Positions 28,393 through 38,714 of a stretch of DNA of 64,000 nt are shown here, one piece after another. Position numbers and translations under genes: made by a program. The DNA is taken from positions 52,572 to 116,571 of the forward strand of contig NZ_RHFG01000013.1 of the NCBI RefSeq assembly GCF_004745485.1. Direction: 5' to 3'. The notes under the pieces are model-generated. The model searched no databases, was not told where the DNA came from, and saw only the letters and a program-made list of their open reading frames with translations. This DNA comes from Brevibacterium sp. S22 (GTDB taxonomy: Bacteria; Actinomycetota; Actinomycetes; Actinomycetales; Brevibacteriaceae). Position 1 is the stretch's first letter, and each line of letters starts with the position of its first letter.

Positions 28393-29510
28393 CCGAAGAA
28401 ATCAAGAAGGGCCTCGCCGGTGTCGTGGTCGACACCACCGCAGTGTCCAAAGTGGTCCAGGAGACCAACTCGCTGACCTACCGCGGCTATCCCGTACAGG
28501 AGCTCGCCGCCAAGCGCAGCTTCGAGGATGTCGCCTACCTCATCTGGAACGGCGAGCTGCCCACCGAGTCGCAGCTGAAGGAGTTCCAGGAGCGTGAGCG
28601 CGCTCAGCGTGCCATCGACGACAAGCTCGTCCAGCTCATTCTCGACCTGCCCAAGGACTGCCACCCGATGCACGTCGTGCAGACGGCTGTGGCCTACCTG
28701 GGTGCCGTCGACCCTGAGGCCGACACCGAGGGCGCTGAGGCGAACCTGGCCAAGGCCGAGCGCCTCTACGCCCAGCTGCCGACGATCGTGGCCATCGACC
28801 ACCGTCGCCGACACGGCCTCGATCCCGTCGCCCCGACGAAGGACCTCGGCTACGCCGCGAACTTCTTCAAGATGGTCTTCGACGAAGTGCCTGCCGAGGA
28901 GGTCGTGCGCTGCTTCGACGTGTCGATGATCCTCTACGCCGAGCACTCGTTCAATGCCTCGACTTTCACCGGTCGTGTCATCACTTCGACCACCTCGGAC
29001 CTGTACTCGGCTGTCGCCGGTGCCGTCGGTGCGCTCAAGGGCCCTCTGCACGGCGGCGCGAACGAAGCCGTCATGGCGATGCTCGAAGAGGTCGGCACCG
29101 CCGACAAGGCTTCGGCCTGGATCGACGATGCGCTGGCCAAGAAGGCGAAGATCATGGGCTTCGGCCACCGCGTGTACAAGAACGGCGATTCGCGAGTTCC
29201 CACCATGCGCAAGGCCTTCGAAGACATGGTCGCGGCCAAGGGTGCGAACGATCTGCTCGATCTCTACAACGCCTTCGAAGAGGACTTCGTCGGGCGCAAG
29301 GGCATCTACCCGAACCTCGACTATCCCTCGGGCCCGGCCTACCATCTCATGGGCTTCGACACCGAGCAGTTCACCCCGATCTTCGTCATGGCCCGCATCA
29401 CCGGTTGGACCGCTCACATCTTCGAGCAGCAGGCGAACAACGCCTTGATCCGTCCGCTGAGCGCCTACGACGGCGAAGACCAGCGCGAGGTTCCCGACAA
29501 CCGCGGCTGA
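28389..29510 (+). CDS. prpC: 2-methylcitrate synthase
   Basis: 373-residue short-type citrate synthase that condenses propionyl-CoA with oxaloacetate. Conserved active-site regions include GPLHGGANEAVMAML and GFGHRVYKNGDSR. Operon position after prpD and prpB points to the methylcitrate enzyme, though it may also make citrate. Its GTG start overlaps the prpB stop by 4 nt. Confidence 0.93.
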   Translation: MTEEIKKGLAGVVVDTTAVSKVVQETNSLTYRGYPVQELAAKRSFEDVAYLIWNGELPTESQLKEFQERERAQRAIDDKLVQLILDLPKDCHPMHVVQTAVAYLGAVDPEADTEGAEANLAKAERLYAQLPTIVAIDHRRRHGLDPVAPTKDLGYAANFFKMVFDEVPAEEVVRCFDVSMILYAEHSFNASTFTGRVITSTTSDLYSAVAGAVGALKGPLHGGANEAVMAMLEEVGTADKASAWIDDALAKKAKIMGFGHRVYKNGDSRVPTMRKAFEDMVAAKGANDLLDLYNAFEEDFVGRKGIYPNLDYPSGPAYHLMGFDTEQFTPIFVMARITGWTAHIFEQQANNALIRPLSAYDGEDQREVPDNRG

Positions 29511-29532
29511 CCTCTCGAAAGGCAGAACACAT

Positions 29533-30327
29533 ATGGGACCTGACGGTTCGTACCGTCCGGTCGATCTCGAGGGTTTCGACTTCACCGTCACCGGTGGAGT
29601 CGGAACCCTCGTCATCGATCGGACCGAAAAACGCAATGCGATCTCGCGTGCCATGTGGCGGGCGCTGCCGGAGATCATCGCGAACGTCGACGCCGATGAT
29701 TCGATCGGGGCGCTTGTGATCACCGGGGCCGGTGGGCATTTCTCCGCCGGTTCGGACATCGCCGACCTCAACGTTCCGCTCGCCGATTTCTGGGCACTCA
29801 ATTCCACCGCCGAGGCGGCCCTGGCGAACTCGCGGACACCGACGATCGCAGCCATCACAGGCAATTGCGTGGGCGGGGGAACGGAGATCGCGGCAGCCTG
29901 CGATATCCGCATCGCCGCCCCCGGTTCGATCTTCGGCGTCACCGCAGCCAAGCTCGGACTCGTCTACCCGGCCGGACCCACGCAGCGTCTGGCTCAGATC
30001 CTCGGCGATGCCTGGGCGAGATATCTGCTGATCACGGCCTCGATCGTGAAGTTCGAGAAGATGGCCGAACTCGGCTTCTTCCACGAGATCTCCGAGACTC
30101 CGCTGGAGTCCGCGCAGGCTCTGGGAGAGCGGATCGTGGGACTGTCCCGACTGAGCCAGGTCGGGGCCAAAGCGGTCCTCGACGGTGATCTGGCTGAGGG
30201 CACGGAGCCGCCTCGGTGGCTCGATGATGCCTACCGGGCCGAGATCGCCCACGGTCAGGAAGCGTTCTTCGCTAAAGAGTCGCCGGAATTCGGCTTCACC
30301 AAATCTGCGTGGCACAACGGTGCCTAG
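29533..30327 (+). CDS. enoyl-CoA hydratase/isomerase family protein
   Basis: 264-residue crotonase-fold protein 22 nt after prpC. The oxyanion-hole segments GGHFSAGSDIADL and GNCVGGGTEIAAACDIRIA are present. The second catalytic Glu position of classical hydratases falls in TAAKLGLVYPAG and is not clearly conserved, so the reaction (hydratase, isomerase or decarboxylase) is open. Its place as the fourth gene of the methylcitrate operon suggests feeding of short acyl-CoAs such as propionyl-CoA precursors. Confidence 0.82.
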   Translation: MGPDGSYRPVDLEGFDFTVTGGVGTLVIDRTEKRNAISRAMWRALPEIIANVDADDSIGALVITGAGGHFSAGSDIADLNVPLADFWALNSTAEAALANSRTPTIAAITGNCVGGGTEIAAACDIRIAAPGSIFGVTAAKLGLVYPAGPTQRLAQILGDAWARYLLITASIVKFEKMAELGFFHEISETPLESAQALGERIVGLSRLSQVGAKAVLDGDLAEGTEPPRWLDDAYRAEIAHGQEAFFAKESPEFGFTKSAWHNGA

Positions 30328-30369
30328 GTTCGTCGGCGCGGAGTCCGGCAGAGAGGATAAACTGGGCGA

Positions 30370-31347
30370 ATGCGCCTAGCAGTCCTCGACATCGGCTCCA
30401 ACAGCGTCCACCTCCTGGTCGTCGACGCTCACGTCGGAGCACCGCCCCTGCCGGCCACCTCGCACAAGGAGGTGCTCCGCCTCGCCGAATACCTCAGCGA
30501 CGACGGAACGATCGACGCAGAAGGTCAGGAACGGCTGCGTTCCTTCATCACCGACGCCGTCGAGATCGCCGAAGACCAAGGGGCGGAACAGATCCTCGCC
30601 TTCGCCACCTCGGCGGTCAGGGAGGCTCCGAACGGGATCGGACTCATCGATTCGATCAACGCTCAGCTCGGGGTCACGCTGAACGTGATGTCCGGCCGTG
30701 ACGAGGCCCGAGTGACATTCCTCGCCGCCCGCCGCTGGTTCGGGTGGTCGGCCGGAAAGATCTTACTGCTCGACATCGGCGGCGGCTCACTGGAGATCGC
30801 GGCAGGTCAGGACGAGTACCCACAGGCGGCTGTGTCTGTTCCGCTCGGCGCCGGACGCACGTATTCGGACTTCCTGCCGGACCCGATGCCCACGGAAGAG
30901 GACATCCACAGACTGCGCAAGCATGCCCGAGCACAGATCGGACGCATCGCCGGCGAGATCAACCGAGTTGGCGTCCCCGATCAGGTCGTCGGTTCGTCGA
31001 AGACCTTCCGTTCCCTGGCCCGAATCGCCGGAGCGGCCCCGAGCGGAGACGGAATCTATGCGCCCCGGAAGCTCTTCCGCCGCGATCTCGACGGCATCAT
31101 CGACACTCTCGCCTCCCGCACCCCCGAGGAGCGGGCGACCCTGCCCGGCGTCTCCGAAGCCCGTGCCGGCCAGGTGCTGGCAGGGGCGATCGTCGCCGAG
31201 GCGGCCTTCACGATCTTCGACGTGGGCGTCATGAGCATCTCCCCATGGGCGCTGCGCGAAGGCATCATCATGCGCAAGCTCGATCTGCTCGACTCGGCCG
31301 AGCAGTCCTCGGCGATGCGCGTCGAGCCCGTCGCCGCCCTCGATTGA
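30370..31347 (+). CDS. ppx: Ppx/GppA family exopolyphosphatase
   Basis: 325-residue actin-like ATPase-fold phosphatase. Phosphate-1 motif DIGSNSVHLLV lies at residues 6-16, with FATSAVREAPNG and the phosphate-2 loop LLDIGGGSLEIAAG later. It lacks the C-terminal HD extension of E. coli Ppx, as in the two-copy actinobacterial proteins. It degrades polyphosphate or pppGpp. TAAACT (30358-30363) ends 6 nt before the ATG, the leaderless pattern. Confidence 0.9.
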   Translation: MRLAVLDIGSNSVHLLVVDAHVGAPPLPATSHKEVLRLAEYLSDDGTIDAEGQERLRSFITDAVEIAEDQGAEQILAFATSAVREAPNGIGLIDSINAQLGVTLNVMSGRDEARVTFLAARRWFGWSAGKILLLDIGGGSLEIAAGQDEYPQAAVSVPLGAGRTYSDFLPDPMPTEEDIHRLRKHARAQIGRIAGEINRVGVPDQVVGSSKTFRSLARIAGAAPSGDGIYAPRKLFRRDLDGIIDTLASRTPEERATLPGVSEARAGQVLAGAIVAEAAFTIFDVGVMSISPWALREGIIMRKLDLLDSAEQSSAMRVEPVAALD

Positions 31348-31525
31348 GTCTTCGCCGGAGGTGGCTCAGGAGCTTCTCCCGGCACAGCTGAGTCTTCTGC
31401 GCGTCTGTCGGTCGGTATCGGAATTCAGGTTCGCCTGCTAGTTTTTGATTAGTCGCCGAGGCGGCACCGCACGTGCCGACACCGGCTGAAGCCCGATACT
31501 TCTGACAGAAAGCACGAACCTGCTG

Positions 31526-33244
31526 ATGCGAAATGGTGAGCTGTCCCCGAACTTCCGTGACCAGGCACTGGAGACTCTGAAGAAGACGAGCGCGGCCGAC
31601 CCGCTCGACGTCTTCGTCGTCGGCGGGGGAGTGACCGGAGCAGGATCGGCCTTCGACGCAGCCACCCGTGGACTCAAGGTCGGTGTCGTCGACGCGAAGG
31701 ACTGGGCGTCGGGAACCTCCTCCCGGTCCTCGAAGCTGATGCACGGCGGACTGCGCTACCTCGAGATGCTCGACTTCAAACTCGTCGCCGAGGCACTGAA
31801 GGAACGCGACCTGCTGCTCCAGCACACCGCACCCCACCTCGTCGAACCCGTCGCTTTCGTGTTCCCCTTCGAACATCGCCTCATCGACCGCGCATTCATC
31901 GGCTCCGGTGTGCTCCTCTACGACACGATGGCCACCCGGCCCGGTCGCAAACGCGCCGTGCCGATGCACCGCCATCTGGGGAAGAAGGCACTGAGCGCCC
32001 ACTTCCCGGGATTGGCCGACGACGCCGCGGTCGGTGCCCTCGAATACTACGATGCGAAGGTCGACGACGCCCGCTTCGTCATGACTCTGGTCCGCTCGGC
32101 CGTCAGCTACGGCGCCGCTGCCGCCAATCACGTCTCCGTCATCGGCTACCTCCACGACGGCGACCAGGTCGCCGGCGTCCGTGCCCGGGACGAGATCAGC
32201 GGCGAAGAATTCGACATCCACGCCCGCCGCACCATCCTCGCCGGAGGCGTCTGGACCGAAGAGCAGCAGGACCTGGCGAAGGCCGACGCCGGACTCAAGG
32301 TGCTCGCCTCCAAGGGCGTGCACATCACCGTGGCCGAAGACAAGATCAAGGCCGACCCCAATACCGGAATCATCTCGAAGACGGAGAAATCGGTGCTCTT
32401 CGTCATCCCCTGGGAGGGGTATTGGGTCATCGGCACCACTGACACCCCGTGGAACGAAGACGTCGATGCACCGGTGGCGACTTCGCAGGACATCGACTAC
32501 CTGCTCGAACACGCCAACGACATCCTCGCCGACAAGCTCACCCGCGACGACGTCATCGGCGTCTACTCCGGTCTGCGCCCGCTGCTGCAGCCGGTCGTCA
32601 AGGAAGGGCAGGCCTCGACGAAGGTCTCGCGCGAACACACCGTGATGGAGGTCGAACCCGCTCTGGCCGCGATCGCCGGAGGCAAGTTCACCACCTACCG
32701 AGTGATGGCCGAAGACGCTGTCGACTTCGTCCTCGGCGACGATGCGAAGGACCGCCGGTCCCTGACGGAATCGGTGCCGCTGCTCGGTGCACAGGGAGTG
32801 GGAGCGCTGCGGCGCGGCGAGTCAGGGATCGCGGAGAAGTACGGATGGGACGAAGAGCGCGTCAAAAGGCTCATCCGGCGCTACGGCACCCTCATCGAGG
32901 ATCTGCTCGACCTCGTCGACGAGGACCCCGAGCTCGGTCAGCCGCTCGAAGGCGCCGAACGCTACCTGCGCGTCGAAGCCCACTACGCGGCGGCTGCGGA
33001 AGGGGCCGTCCACCTCGGCGACATCCTGGAGCGGCGGATGCGGCTGAACTACGAGTCCCGAGACAGGGGGAAGAACGCCGCCGAGGCGGTCGCTGCCATC
33101 GTCGCCCCCGTCCTCGGATGGGACGCCGAGCATGAGGCGGCCGAGGTCGAGAAGTTCAACGCCCACGTCGATGCCCAGGTCGCGGCCGAGTCCACGGAGG
33201 ACGACGCCTCGGCGGCGGCTCTGGTCGGGGCGACTCTCCACTGA
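31526..33244 (+). CDS. glpD: aerobic glycerol-3-phosphate dehydrogenase
   Basis: 572-residue FAD-dependent membrane-associated enzyme that oxidises glycerol 3-phosphate to DHAP and passes electrons to quinone. The FAD motif VFVVGGGVTGAGSAFDAATRG is near residues 31-51, followed by GTSSRSSKLMHGGLRYLE. The C-terminal DAO_C domain begins near 410. It starts the glpD-glpF-glpK cluster. The 178-nt upstream region has an AT-rich core near 31438-31455 (TAGTTTTTGATTAG) but no clear promoter match. Confidence 0.95.
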   Translation: MRNGELSPNFRDQALETLKKTSAADPLDVFVVGGGVTGAGSAFDAATRGLKVGVVDAKDWASGTSSRSSKLMHGGLRYLEMLDFKLVAEALKERDLLLQHTAPHLVEPVAFVFPFEHRLIDRAFIGSGVLLYDTMATRPGRKRAVPMHRHLGKKALSAHFPGLADDAAVGALEYYDAKVDDARFVMTLVRSAVSYGAAAANHVSVIGYLHDGDQVAGVRARDEISGEEFDIHARRTILAGGVWTEEQQDLAKADAGLKVLASKGVHITVAEDKIKADPNTGIISKTEKSVLFVIPWEGYWVIGTTDTPWNEDVDAPVATSQDIDYLLEHANDILADKLTRDDVIGVYSGLRPLLQPVVKEGQASTKVSREHTVMEVEPALAAIAGGKFTTYRVMAEDAVDFVLGDDAKDRRSLTESVPLLGAQGVGALRRGESGIAEKYGWDEERVKRLIRRYGTLIEDLLDLVDEDPELGQPLEGAERYLRVEAHYAAAAEGAVHLGDILERRMRLNYESRDRGKNAAEAVAAIVAPVLGWDAEHEAAEVEKFNAHVDAQVAAESTEDDASAAALVGATLH

Positions 33245-33281
33245 ACCGTTCACAACGATGTGCGGGACCACAACCGAATAC

Positions 33282-33297
33282 CGATAATCGAATATCG
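33282..33297. promoter_or_regulatory. possible operator upstream of glpF
   Basis: CGATA-N6-TATCG palindrome embedded in a short repeat-rich stretch with CGAATA twice (33275, 33289) and ATCGACCGG twice, in the 132-nt glpD-glpF gap. A glycerol regulator site is possible; no regulator gene is nearby. Confidence 0.3.
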
Positions 33298-33376
33298 ACC
33301 GGCACCGGAGCACTCTCCGGGTCGACCATCGACCGGAACACCCACCGGAAAGACAAACAATAGGAGTTTGTGAGAT

Positions 33377-34099
33377 ATGGGCACTATCTTCCTCTATGAG
33401 ATCGCCGGTACGGCGATGCTCATGCTGCTCGGCGTCGGCGTCGTCGCCAATGTCGTCCTCGGCAAGACCAAAGGCAATGGGGGCGGCTGGCTGCTGATCT
33501 CCTTCGGCTGGGGACTCGCTGTCTTCGCCGGTGTCTACGTCGCCTACAAGACCGGTGCACACCTCAACCCCGCCGTGACGTTCGGCATCCTCACCAGCGG
33601 AGCGAGCGAATACGCCGAGGGCATCCCCGTCAACTTCGTCAACACGGTGGCCTACCTCGCCGCCGAACTCATCGGTGCGATGATCGGTGCCTTCCTCGCC
33701 TGGGCCGTGTACAAGAAGCACTACGACGAAGAGAAGGACGCCGGGAACATCCTCGGCACCTTCTCCACCGGACCGGAGATCCGCTCCTATGGGTGGAACT
33801 TCGTCACCGAGGTCGTGGCCACCTTCGTGCTCGTCATCGTCATCCTCCTGTTCGGAGGAACACCGGACAGGCTCGGACCGCTGGCAGTCGCACTGATCGT
33901 CGTCGCCATCGGCGCCTCCTTAGGCGGACCGACCGGCTATGCCATCAACCCGGCTCGTGACCTCGGACCTCGTATCATGCATGCGCTGCTGCCGATCCCG
34001 AACAAGGGCAGCTCCGACTGGGCATATTCGTGGGTTCCGGTCTTCGGCCCGCTCGTCGGTGCTGTGCTCGCCGGCGTGGTCTCGCGAGCATTCATCTGA
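33377..34099 (+). CDS. glpF: MIP-family glycerol facilitator
   Basis: 240-residue aquaglyceroporin with six membrane helices and two half-helix NPA motifs: HLNPAVTFG near residue 65 and [11 protein letters not shown] near residue 190. The Asp after the second NPAR is typical of glycerol channels. It lies between glpD and glpK, which fixes its role. The ribosome binding site is TAGGAG. Confidence 0.95.
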   Translation: MGTIFLYEIAGTAMLMLLGVGVVANVVLGKTKGNGGGWLLISFGWGLAVFAGVYVAYKTGAHLNPAVTFGILTSGASEYAEGIPVNFVNTVAYLAAELIGAMIGAFLAWAVYKKHYDEEKDAGNILGTFSTGPEIRSYGWNFVTEVVATFVLVIVILLFGGTPDRLGPLAVALIVVAIGASLGGPTGYAINPARDLGPRIMHALLPIPNKGSSDWAYSWVPVFGPLVGAVLAGVVSRAFI

Positions 34100-34137
34100 G
34101 TACGATCACCAAGAACCACTTCGACACAGGAGTCAGA

Positions 34138-35670
34138 ATGAGTCAGGAAAAGTTCATCCTCGCCATCGATCAGGGCACCACCTCGTCGCGGGCGATCGTC
34201 TTCAACCATGACGGCCAGATCGTCTCGTCCGGTCAGCTCGAACACGAGCAGATCTTCCCCCGCGCCGGCTGGGTCGAACACGACCCGGTCGAGATCATCC
34301 AGAACACGAACGAAGCGATCGGCCAAGCGTTGGCGCGCGCGAACATCAACCGCCACCAGCTCGAGGGCGTGGGCATCACGAATCAGCGTGAGACCACCGT
34401 CATCTGGAACAAGAAGACCGGTGAGCCCGTCTACAATGCCATCGTGTGGCAAGACGCCCGCACCCAGAAGGTCTGCGACGAACTCGCAGGCGATGAAGGG
34501 CCGGATAAGTACAAGGACCGGGTGGGTCTGCCCCTGGCCACGTACTTCGCCGGTCCGAAGGCCAAATGGATCTTCGACAACGTCGACGGAGTCAAGGAGG
34601 CCGCTGCATCCGGGGACCTCCTCTTCGGCACCATGGACACCTGGGTGATCTGGAACCTCACCGGCGGAGTCAACGGCGGAATCCACGTCACCGACGTCAC
34701 GAACGCCTCACGCACGATGCTGATGAACATCGACACCCTCGACTGGAATGCCGACATCGCCGCAGATATGGGCATCCCCATCGAGATGCTGCCGGAGATC
34801 AAGTCCTGTTCGGAGGTCTACGGATACGGGGCGAAGAACGGTCTGATCATCGACACCCCGATCTGCGGCATCCTCGGCGATCAGCAGGCGGCGACCTTCG
34901 GGCAGGCCTGCTTCGAGAAGGGGCAGGCGAAGAACACCTACGGTACGGGCAACTTCATGCTCATCAACACCGGCAATGAGCCGGTGGCCAGCAAGAACGG
35001 CCTGCTCACGACCGTGGCCTACAAGATCGGCGAGGACGAAGCGGTCTACGCTCTCGAAGGGTCGGTGGCCGTGACCGGTTCGCTCGTGCAGTGGCTGCGC
35101 GACAACTTCGGAATCATCAACGACGCTCCCGAGGTCGAGACCCTGGCCAAACAGGTCGATGACAACGGCGGCTGCTATATCGTGCCCGCGTTCTCCGGAC
35201 TCTTCGCTCCGCACTGGGAGTCCGATGCCCGCGGAGTGATGGTGGGTCTGACTCGGTACGTGAACAAGAACCACATCGCCCGTGCGGCGCTGGAGTCCGT
35301 GGCCTTCCAGTCACGGGAGGTCCTCGACTCGATGAACCTCGACTCCGGTGTCGAGCTCACCGAGCTCAAGGTCGACGGAGGCATGGTCGCGAACGAGACG
35401 CTCATGCAGTTCCAAGCCGACCTCCTCGGCGTGCCTGTCATCCGTCCCGAGGTCATCGAGACCACGGCTCTGGGCGCGGCCTATGCGGCCGGCATCGCCG
35501 TGAAGTTCTGGAACGGCGAGGAAGACGTGAAGGGCAACTGGCGCGAGGACAAGCGCTGGAACCCGTCGATGGACGACGAGACGGTTGACCGTCTCTACCG
35601 TCTCTGGAACAAGGCCGTGGACCGGTCGAAGGGCTGGGTGGACGAGGACACCGAAGCCCTCTCCGGCTAA
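34138..35670 (+). CDS. glpK: glycerol kinase
   Basis: 510-residue FGGY-family kinase. The N-terminal ATP/phosphate motif is [17 protein letters not shown] and the substrate region reads [26 protein letters not shown]. The FGGY signature 2 region is near [23 protein letters not shown] 34138 has GGAG 7 nt upstream, 38 nt after the glpF stop. It produces glycerol 3-phosphate for GlpD. Confidence 0.97.
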   Translation: MSQEKFILAIDQGTTSSRAIVFNHDGQIVSSGQLEHEQIFPRAGWVEHDPVEIIQNTNEAIGQALARANINRHQLEGVGITNQRETTVIWNKKTGEPVYNAIVWQDARTQKVCDELAGDEGPDKYKDRVGLPLATYFAGPKAKWIFDNVDGVKEAAASGDLLFGTMDTWVIWNLTGGVNGGIHVTDVTNASRTMLMNIDTLDWNADIAADMGIPIEMLPEIKSCSEVYGYGAKNGLIIDTPICGILGDQQAATFGQACFEKGQAKNTYGTGNFMLINTGNEPVASKNGLLTTVAYKIGEDEAVYALEGSVAVTGSLVQWLRDNFGIINDAPEVETLAKQVDDNGGCYIVPAFSGLFAPHWESDARGVMVGLTRYVNKNHIARAALESVAFQSREVLDSMNLDSGVELTELKVDGGMVANETLMQFQADLLGVPVIRPEVIETTALGAAYAAGIAVKFWNGEEDVKGNWREDKRWNPSMDDETVDRLYRLWNKAVDRSKGWVDEDTEALSG

Positions 35671-35674
35671 ATTA

Positions 35675-35730
35675 CTACCCGACGGCGGCTCAGCAACCTC
35701 GCGCGGGGTTGCTGAGCCGCCGTCAGGTAG
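35675..35730 (+). terminator. long terminator-like hairpin after glpK
   Basis: 24-bp arms with a single mismatch (starting CTACCCGACGGCGGCTCAGC) and an 8-nt loop begin 5 nt after the glpK stop. The downstream tail is TTCTGG, not a true T-run. The next gene's -10 lies 23 nt further on. Confidence 0.7.
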
Positions 35731-35765
35731 TTCTGGGGCGGGGAGGTCGCGTTAGACTGGAATGG

Positions 35766-36767
35766 ATGAGCAAGAAGTCGAAGTCCCAGCGGAAGGTGTT
35801 GACCACCAAGAACTCTGCGCGCTCGAATTCGAAGCGCAACAAGGAGTACTTCGACAGTCACGACGTCTATGAGAAGGACGCTCATCACGTCTCCGACAAC
35901 CGGATCAGACTCGGCCTCTCCAGCTCCTCCGTCTCACCCATGACCGTCGAGGAGACCTTCGCCCAAGCCGCCAAACACGGCTACGACGGTGTCGAGATCA
36001 TGGTCACGCACAACGCCGAGACCCGCGACGTCGACCTGATCAACGGACTCGCCCGTGACACCGGTCTCGACGTCCTGTCCCTGCACGCGCCGACCCTGCT
36101 GTTCCTGCCCCGCGTGCTGCACAAAGACCATTGGGAGAAGCTGCGGATCACCGCGAACCTCGCCAAAGAGGTCAACGCCGACACCGTCGTCCTCCATCCG
36201 CCGTTCCGGTGGCAGGGTGAGTACGCCTTCGGCTTCGTCGACGGCGTCCGACAGGTCGCTCACGAGTCCGGGGTGGCCCTGGCCGTGGAGAACATGTACC
36301 CCTGGCGCGCCGGCCTGCGTGAGATCCAGGTCTACTATCCCGACTGGAACCCCCTGGACGAGGACTACGACGACCTCACCTTCGACTTCTCCCATGCCTC
36401 CACAGCAGGAATGAACGCGCTGGAGACGGTGGATGAGATCTTCGACAAACTCCGCCATGTCCACCTCACCGACGGCGCCGGCTCGCTCAAAGACGAACAC
36501 CTCGTTCCGGGTGAAGGCACAATGCCTGTGGCCGAGACCCTGCAATACCTCGCCAAGCACAATTGGCAGGGCGACGTCGTCGTCGAAGTCAACACCCGAT
36601 TCGTGCGCAGACCCTCGGTCCGCGAGAAGATGCTCGCCGACTCCATCGCCTTCGCCCGTGAACACCTCGGCCTCGAAGAGGATGGTGCTCGGCGCAATGC
36701 CCACAGCCACACTCGCACCACCGAACACAAGACCGCGCGGTCCGGAGAAGACGGAGCCGACAGCTGA
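35766..36767 (+). CDS. sugar phosphate isomerase/epimerase (AP endonuclease 2-like TIM barrel)
   Basis: 333-residue protein with a basic N-terminal extension of about 45 residues (KSKSQRKVLTTKNSARSNSK) and then a xylose-isomerase-like TIM barrel (IRLGLSSSSVSPMTVEETF; VVLHPPFRW; LAVENMYPW; HVHLTDGAGS). Metal ligands Glu, Asp/His and His are visible. The substrate is unknown. TAGACT (35753-35758) ends 7 nt before the ATG, so the mRNA is probably leaderless. proC follows on the same strand. Confidence 0.8.
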   Translation: MSKKSKSQRKVLTTKNSARSNSKRNKEYFDSHDVYEKDAHHVSDNRIRLGLSSSSVSPMTVEETFAQAAKHGYDGVEIMVTHNAETRDVDLINGLARDTGLDVLSLHAPTLLFLPRVLHKDHWEKLRITANLAKEVNADTVVLHPPFRWQGEYAFGFVDGVRQVAHESGVALAVENMYPWRAGLREIQVYYPDWNPLDEDYDDLTFDFSHASTAGMNALETVDEIFDKLRHVHLTDGAGSLKDEHLVPGEGTMPVAETLQYLAKHNWQGDVVVEVNTRFVRRPSVREKMLADSIAFAREHLGLEEDGARRNAHSHTRTTEHKTARSGEDGADS

Positions 36768-36873
36768 GCCTGCGTCCGAACGCGACATCGCAGGTCTCGC
36801 ACATCAGCTTCGGACAGGCACGCACGGACACACACCGACCACTGCATCCCAAACCTCGAAAGGCTGGAGCACT

Positions 36874-37710
36874 TTGACCACCATCGCCTCCATCGGAACC
36901 GGCAACATGGGCACGGCCCTGATCCAGGGAATCCTCACCGCCGACGCAGGCATCACCGTCCGCGCGACCACGAGTTCGACCGCCTCGGCGCAGCGACTGC
37001 GCAATGAGCTGCCGACCGCCACGGTCACTTCGGCGGAGGACGATGCCGACGCGAACCGCAAGGCCGCGGCCGGAGTCGATTTCGTCTTCCTCGGTGTGAA
37101 GCCGTGGATGATGGCCGAGACCCTGCGCGAACTCGCCGATGATCTCGATCCGAGCTCAGTGCTCGTGTCCATGGCCGCCGGCGTCGCAGCCGCGGACCTT
37201 GCGGAGCTCGCCCCCGAGAACCCGATCGTGCGGATCATGCCGAACATGCCGAGCGCCATCGGCCACGGCGTCATCGCGTTGGCCCCCACCGCCGAGGTGA
37301 GCGCCGCCAGCGTGGACACACTGAAGTCCCTGCTGTCGGGCGCCGGGCTGGTCGTCGATCTCGAAGAATCCCAGATCCCGGCCATGACCGGAATCTCCGG
37401 GTCCGGCGTCGCGTACTTCTTCCTCCTCGCCGAGGCGATGATCGCCGCCGGCGTCAAGCAGGGACTGAGCGAGGACGCTGCCCGCCGGATGGTCTTGGCC
37501 ACGGCCGACGGCGCCGGCCGGCTGCTGACCGAGAAACCCGATCCTGCCGCTCAGCGTCAGGCTGTGAGCAGCAAGGGCGGGACGACTCTGGCCGGTCTCC
37601 AGCAGTTCCTCGATTCCGGGATCTTCGATATCGCCGAGGCGGCCGCGCAGGCGGCCGCGGACCGTTCCGTGGAAATGGAACAGGAGAACTCCGAGGTCAT
37701 CAACGGCTGA
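36874..37710 (+). CDS. proC: pyrroline-5-carboxylate reductase
   Basis: 278-residue NADPH-dependent enzyme of proline synthesis. The N-terminal Rossmann motif is SIGTGNMGTALIQG. The C-terminal dimerisation domain has GISGSGVAYFFLLAEAMI and the signature SSKGGTTLAGLQQF. I chose the TTG at 36874 because GGAG lies 4 nt upstream and the protein then begins directly at the Rossmann strand. Confidence 0.94.
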   Translation: MTTIASIGTGNMGTALIQGILTADAGITVRATTSSTASAQRLRNELPTATVTSAEDDADANRKAAAGVDFVFLGVKPWMMAETLRELADDLDPSSVLVSMAAGVAAADLAELAPENPIVRIMPNMPSAIGHGVIALAPTAEVSAASVDTLKSLLSGAGLVVDLEESQIPAMTGISGSGVAYFFLLAEAMIAAGVKQGLSEDAARRMVLATADGAGRLLTEKPDPAAQRQAVSSKGGTTLAGLQQFLDSGIFDIAEAAAQAAADRSVEMEQENSEVING

Positions 37711-37725
37711 GTCGGGAGCCCCTGC

Positions 37726-38607
37726 TCAAGGGAGCACGTGGGACGAGCGGGCGATCGACACGGCCTCATGTCGGGTCCGTGCAGAGAGCTTGACCATCGC
37801 CGTATTGAGATAGGACTTCACCGTCGACTCACGCAGAGACAGTGCCTCTGCGATGCGCGCGTTCGGCCACCCCAGCGCGACATGCGAGAGGATGTCGGTC
37901 TCCCTCGGCGACAGTCGCACTGCGGGCACCGGCGTCTGGAAGTTCTCCGGATTGTGTCCGGAGAGGATATCGGCCAGTCGCGATTCGATTCCGGTGAGCT
38001 TCTCCCGGGTCTCCTCATCGACGATGCCGGAGCGGACGGCCCGCAGCTCTGCATAGGTGTGCCGCAGAGCCTCGCGACCCGAGGGATCCAGGTCCGGGTA
38101 GAGCGGTTCGTCCTTGACCGGGCCGCGGCGTTCCTGCCGGTAGCCGAGTCGCGCGAGATCGACTGACAGCTGGCGCACTCGCCTGACGAGGTCTCCTGTC
38201 TGCGTCGCCGCGGCGTTGTAGTCCGCGCGGTGGCCGCAGTAGACCATGCCGGTGACCTCGCCGCCGTGCAGGGTGGGGACGGCGACGAGGACCCGGATTC
38301 CCTCACCGAGCACTTCCTCGTCGTAGTGGTGAGTGATGAGAGGGTCGATCTCGTAGTCACGAGTCAGCTGAGGGGTGCCCTCGGTCATCGCTCGTCCACC
38401 GAGACCCCGTCCGGTGCTGACGATGAGGGAGGAGAGCAGGTCCTTGTCGGCACCGGCAACGGCCTCGACCGAGACCGAATCATCTTCGACCATGCCTCCG
38501 AAGACGACATCGCCCGTGCCGCTCTGATGCAGGGAGTCGACGGCTTCGACGAACAGGCGACGGGTCTCGACCTTGAGGGCCCGCGTTTCCTTGGCGTGCG
38601 CATTCAT
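37726..38607 (-). CDS. GAF-LuxR transcriptional regulator, RamA-like
   Basis: 293-residue protein with an N-terminal GAF-type sensor domain (about 15-150) and a C-terminal LuxR helix-turn-helix (LSPRETDILSHVALGWPNARIAEALSLRESTVKSYLNTAMVKL in register, 230-275). This is the architecture of C. glutamicum RamA, which controls acetate metabolism. The gene is divergent from the DUF485-actP acetate uptake operon, so a RamA-like role is a reasonable inference. TAGCTT on the minus strand ends 6 nt before the ATG, the leaderless pattern. Confidence 0.85.
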   Translation of the reverse strand: MNAHAKETRALKVETRRLFVEAVDSLHQSGTGDVVFGGMVEDDSVSVEAVAGADKDLLSSLIVSTGRGLGGRAMTEGTPQLTRDYEIDPLITHHYDEEVLGEGIRVLVAVPTLHGGEVTGMVYCGHRADYNAAATQTGDLVRRVRQLSVDLARLGYRQERRGPVKDEPLYPDLDPSGREALRHTYAELRAVRSGIVDEETREKLTGIESRLADILSGHNPENFQTPVPAVRLSPRETDILSHVALGWPNARIAEALSLRESTVKSYLNTAMVKLSARTRHEAVSIARSSHVLP

Positions 38608-38714
38608 GTGAATAAGCTACCAACTTTCGGTGGTATTCCCTAGCGCATGCTGAACGTTACCTTTGGGTCATGTGATTCAGGACACTGATGTTCTGTCCAT
38701 TCAAAGGAGAAAGA

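Noticed and set aside
28383..29951. 522-codon minus-strand open frame spanning prpC and the hydratase gene
   Set aside because: Runs opposite two well-supported genes across their boundary; no family similarity seen.
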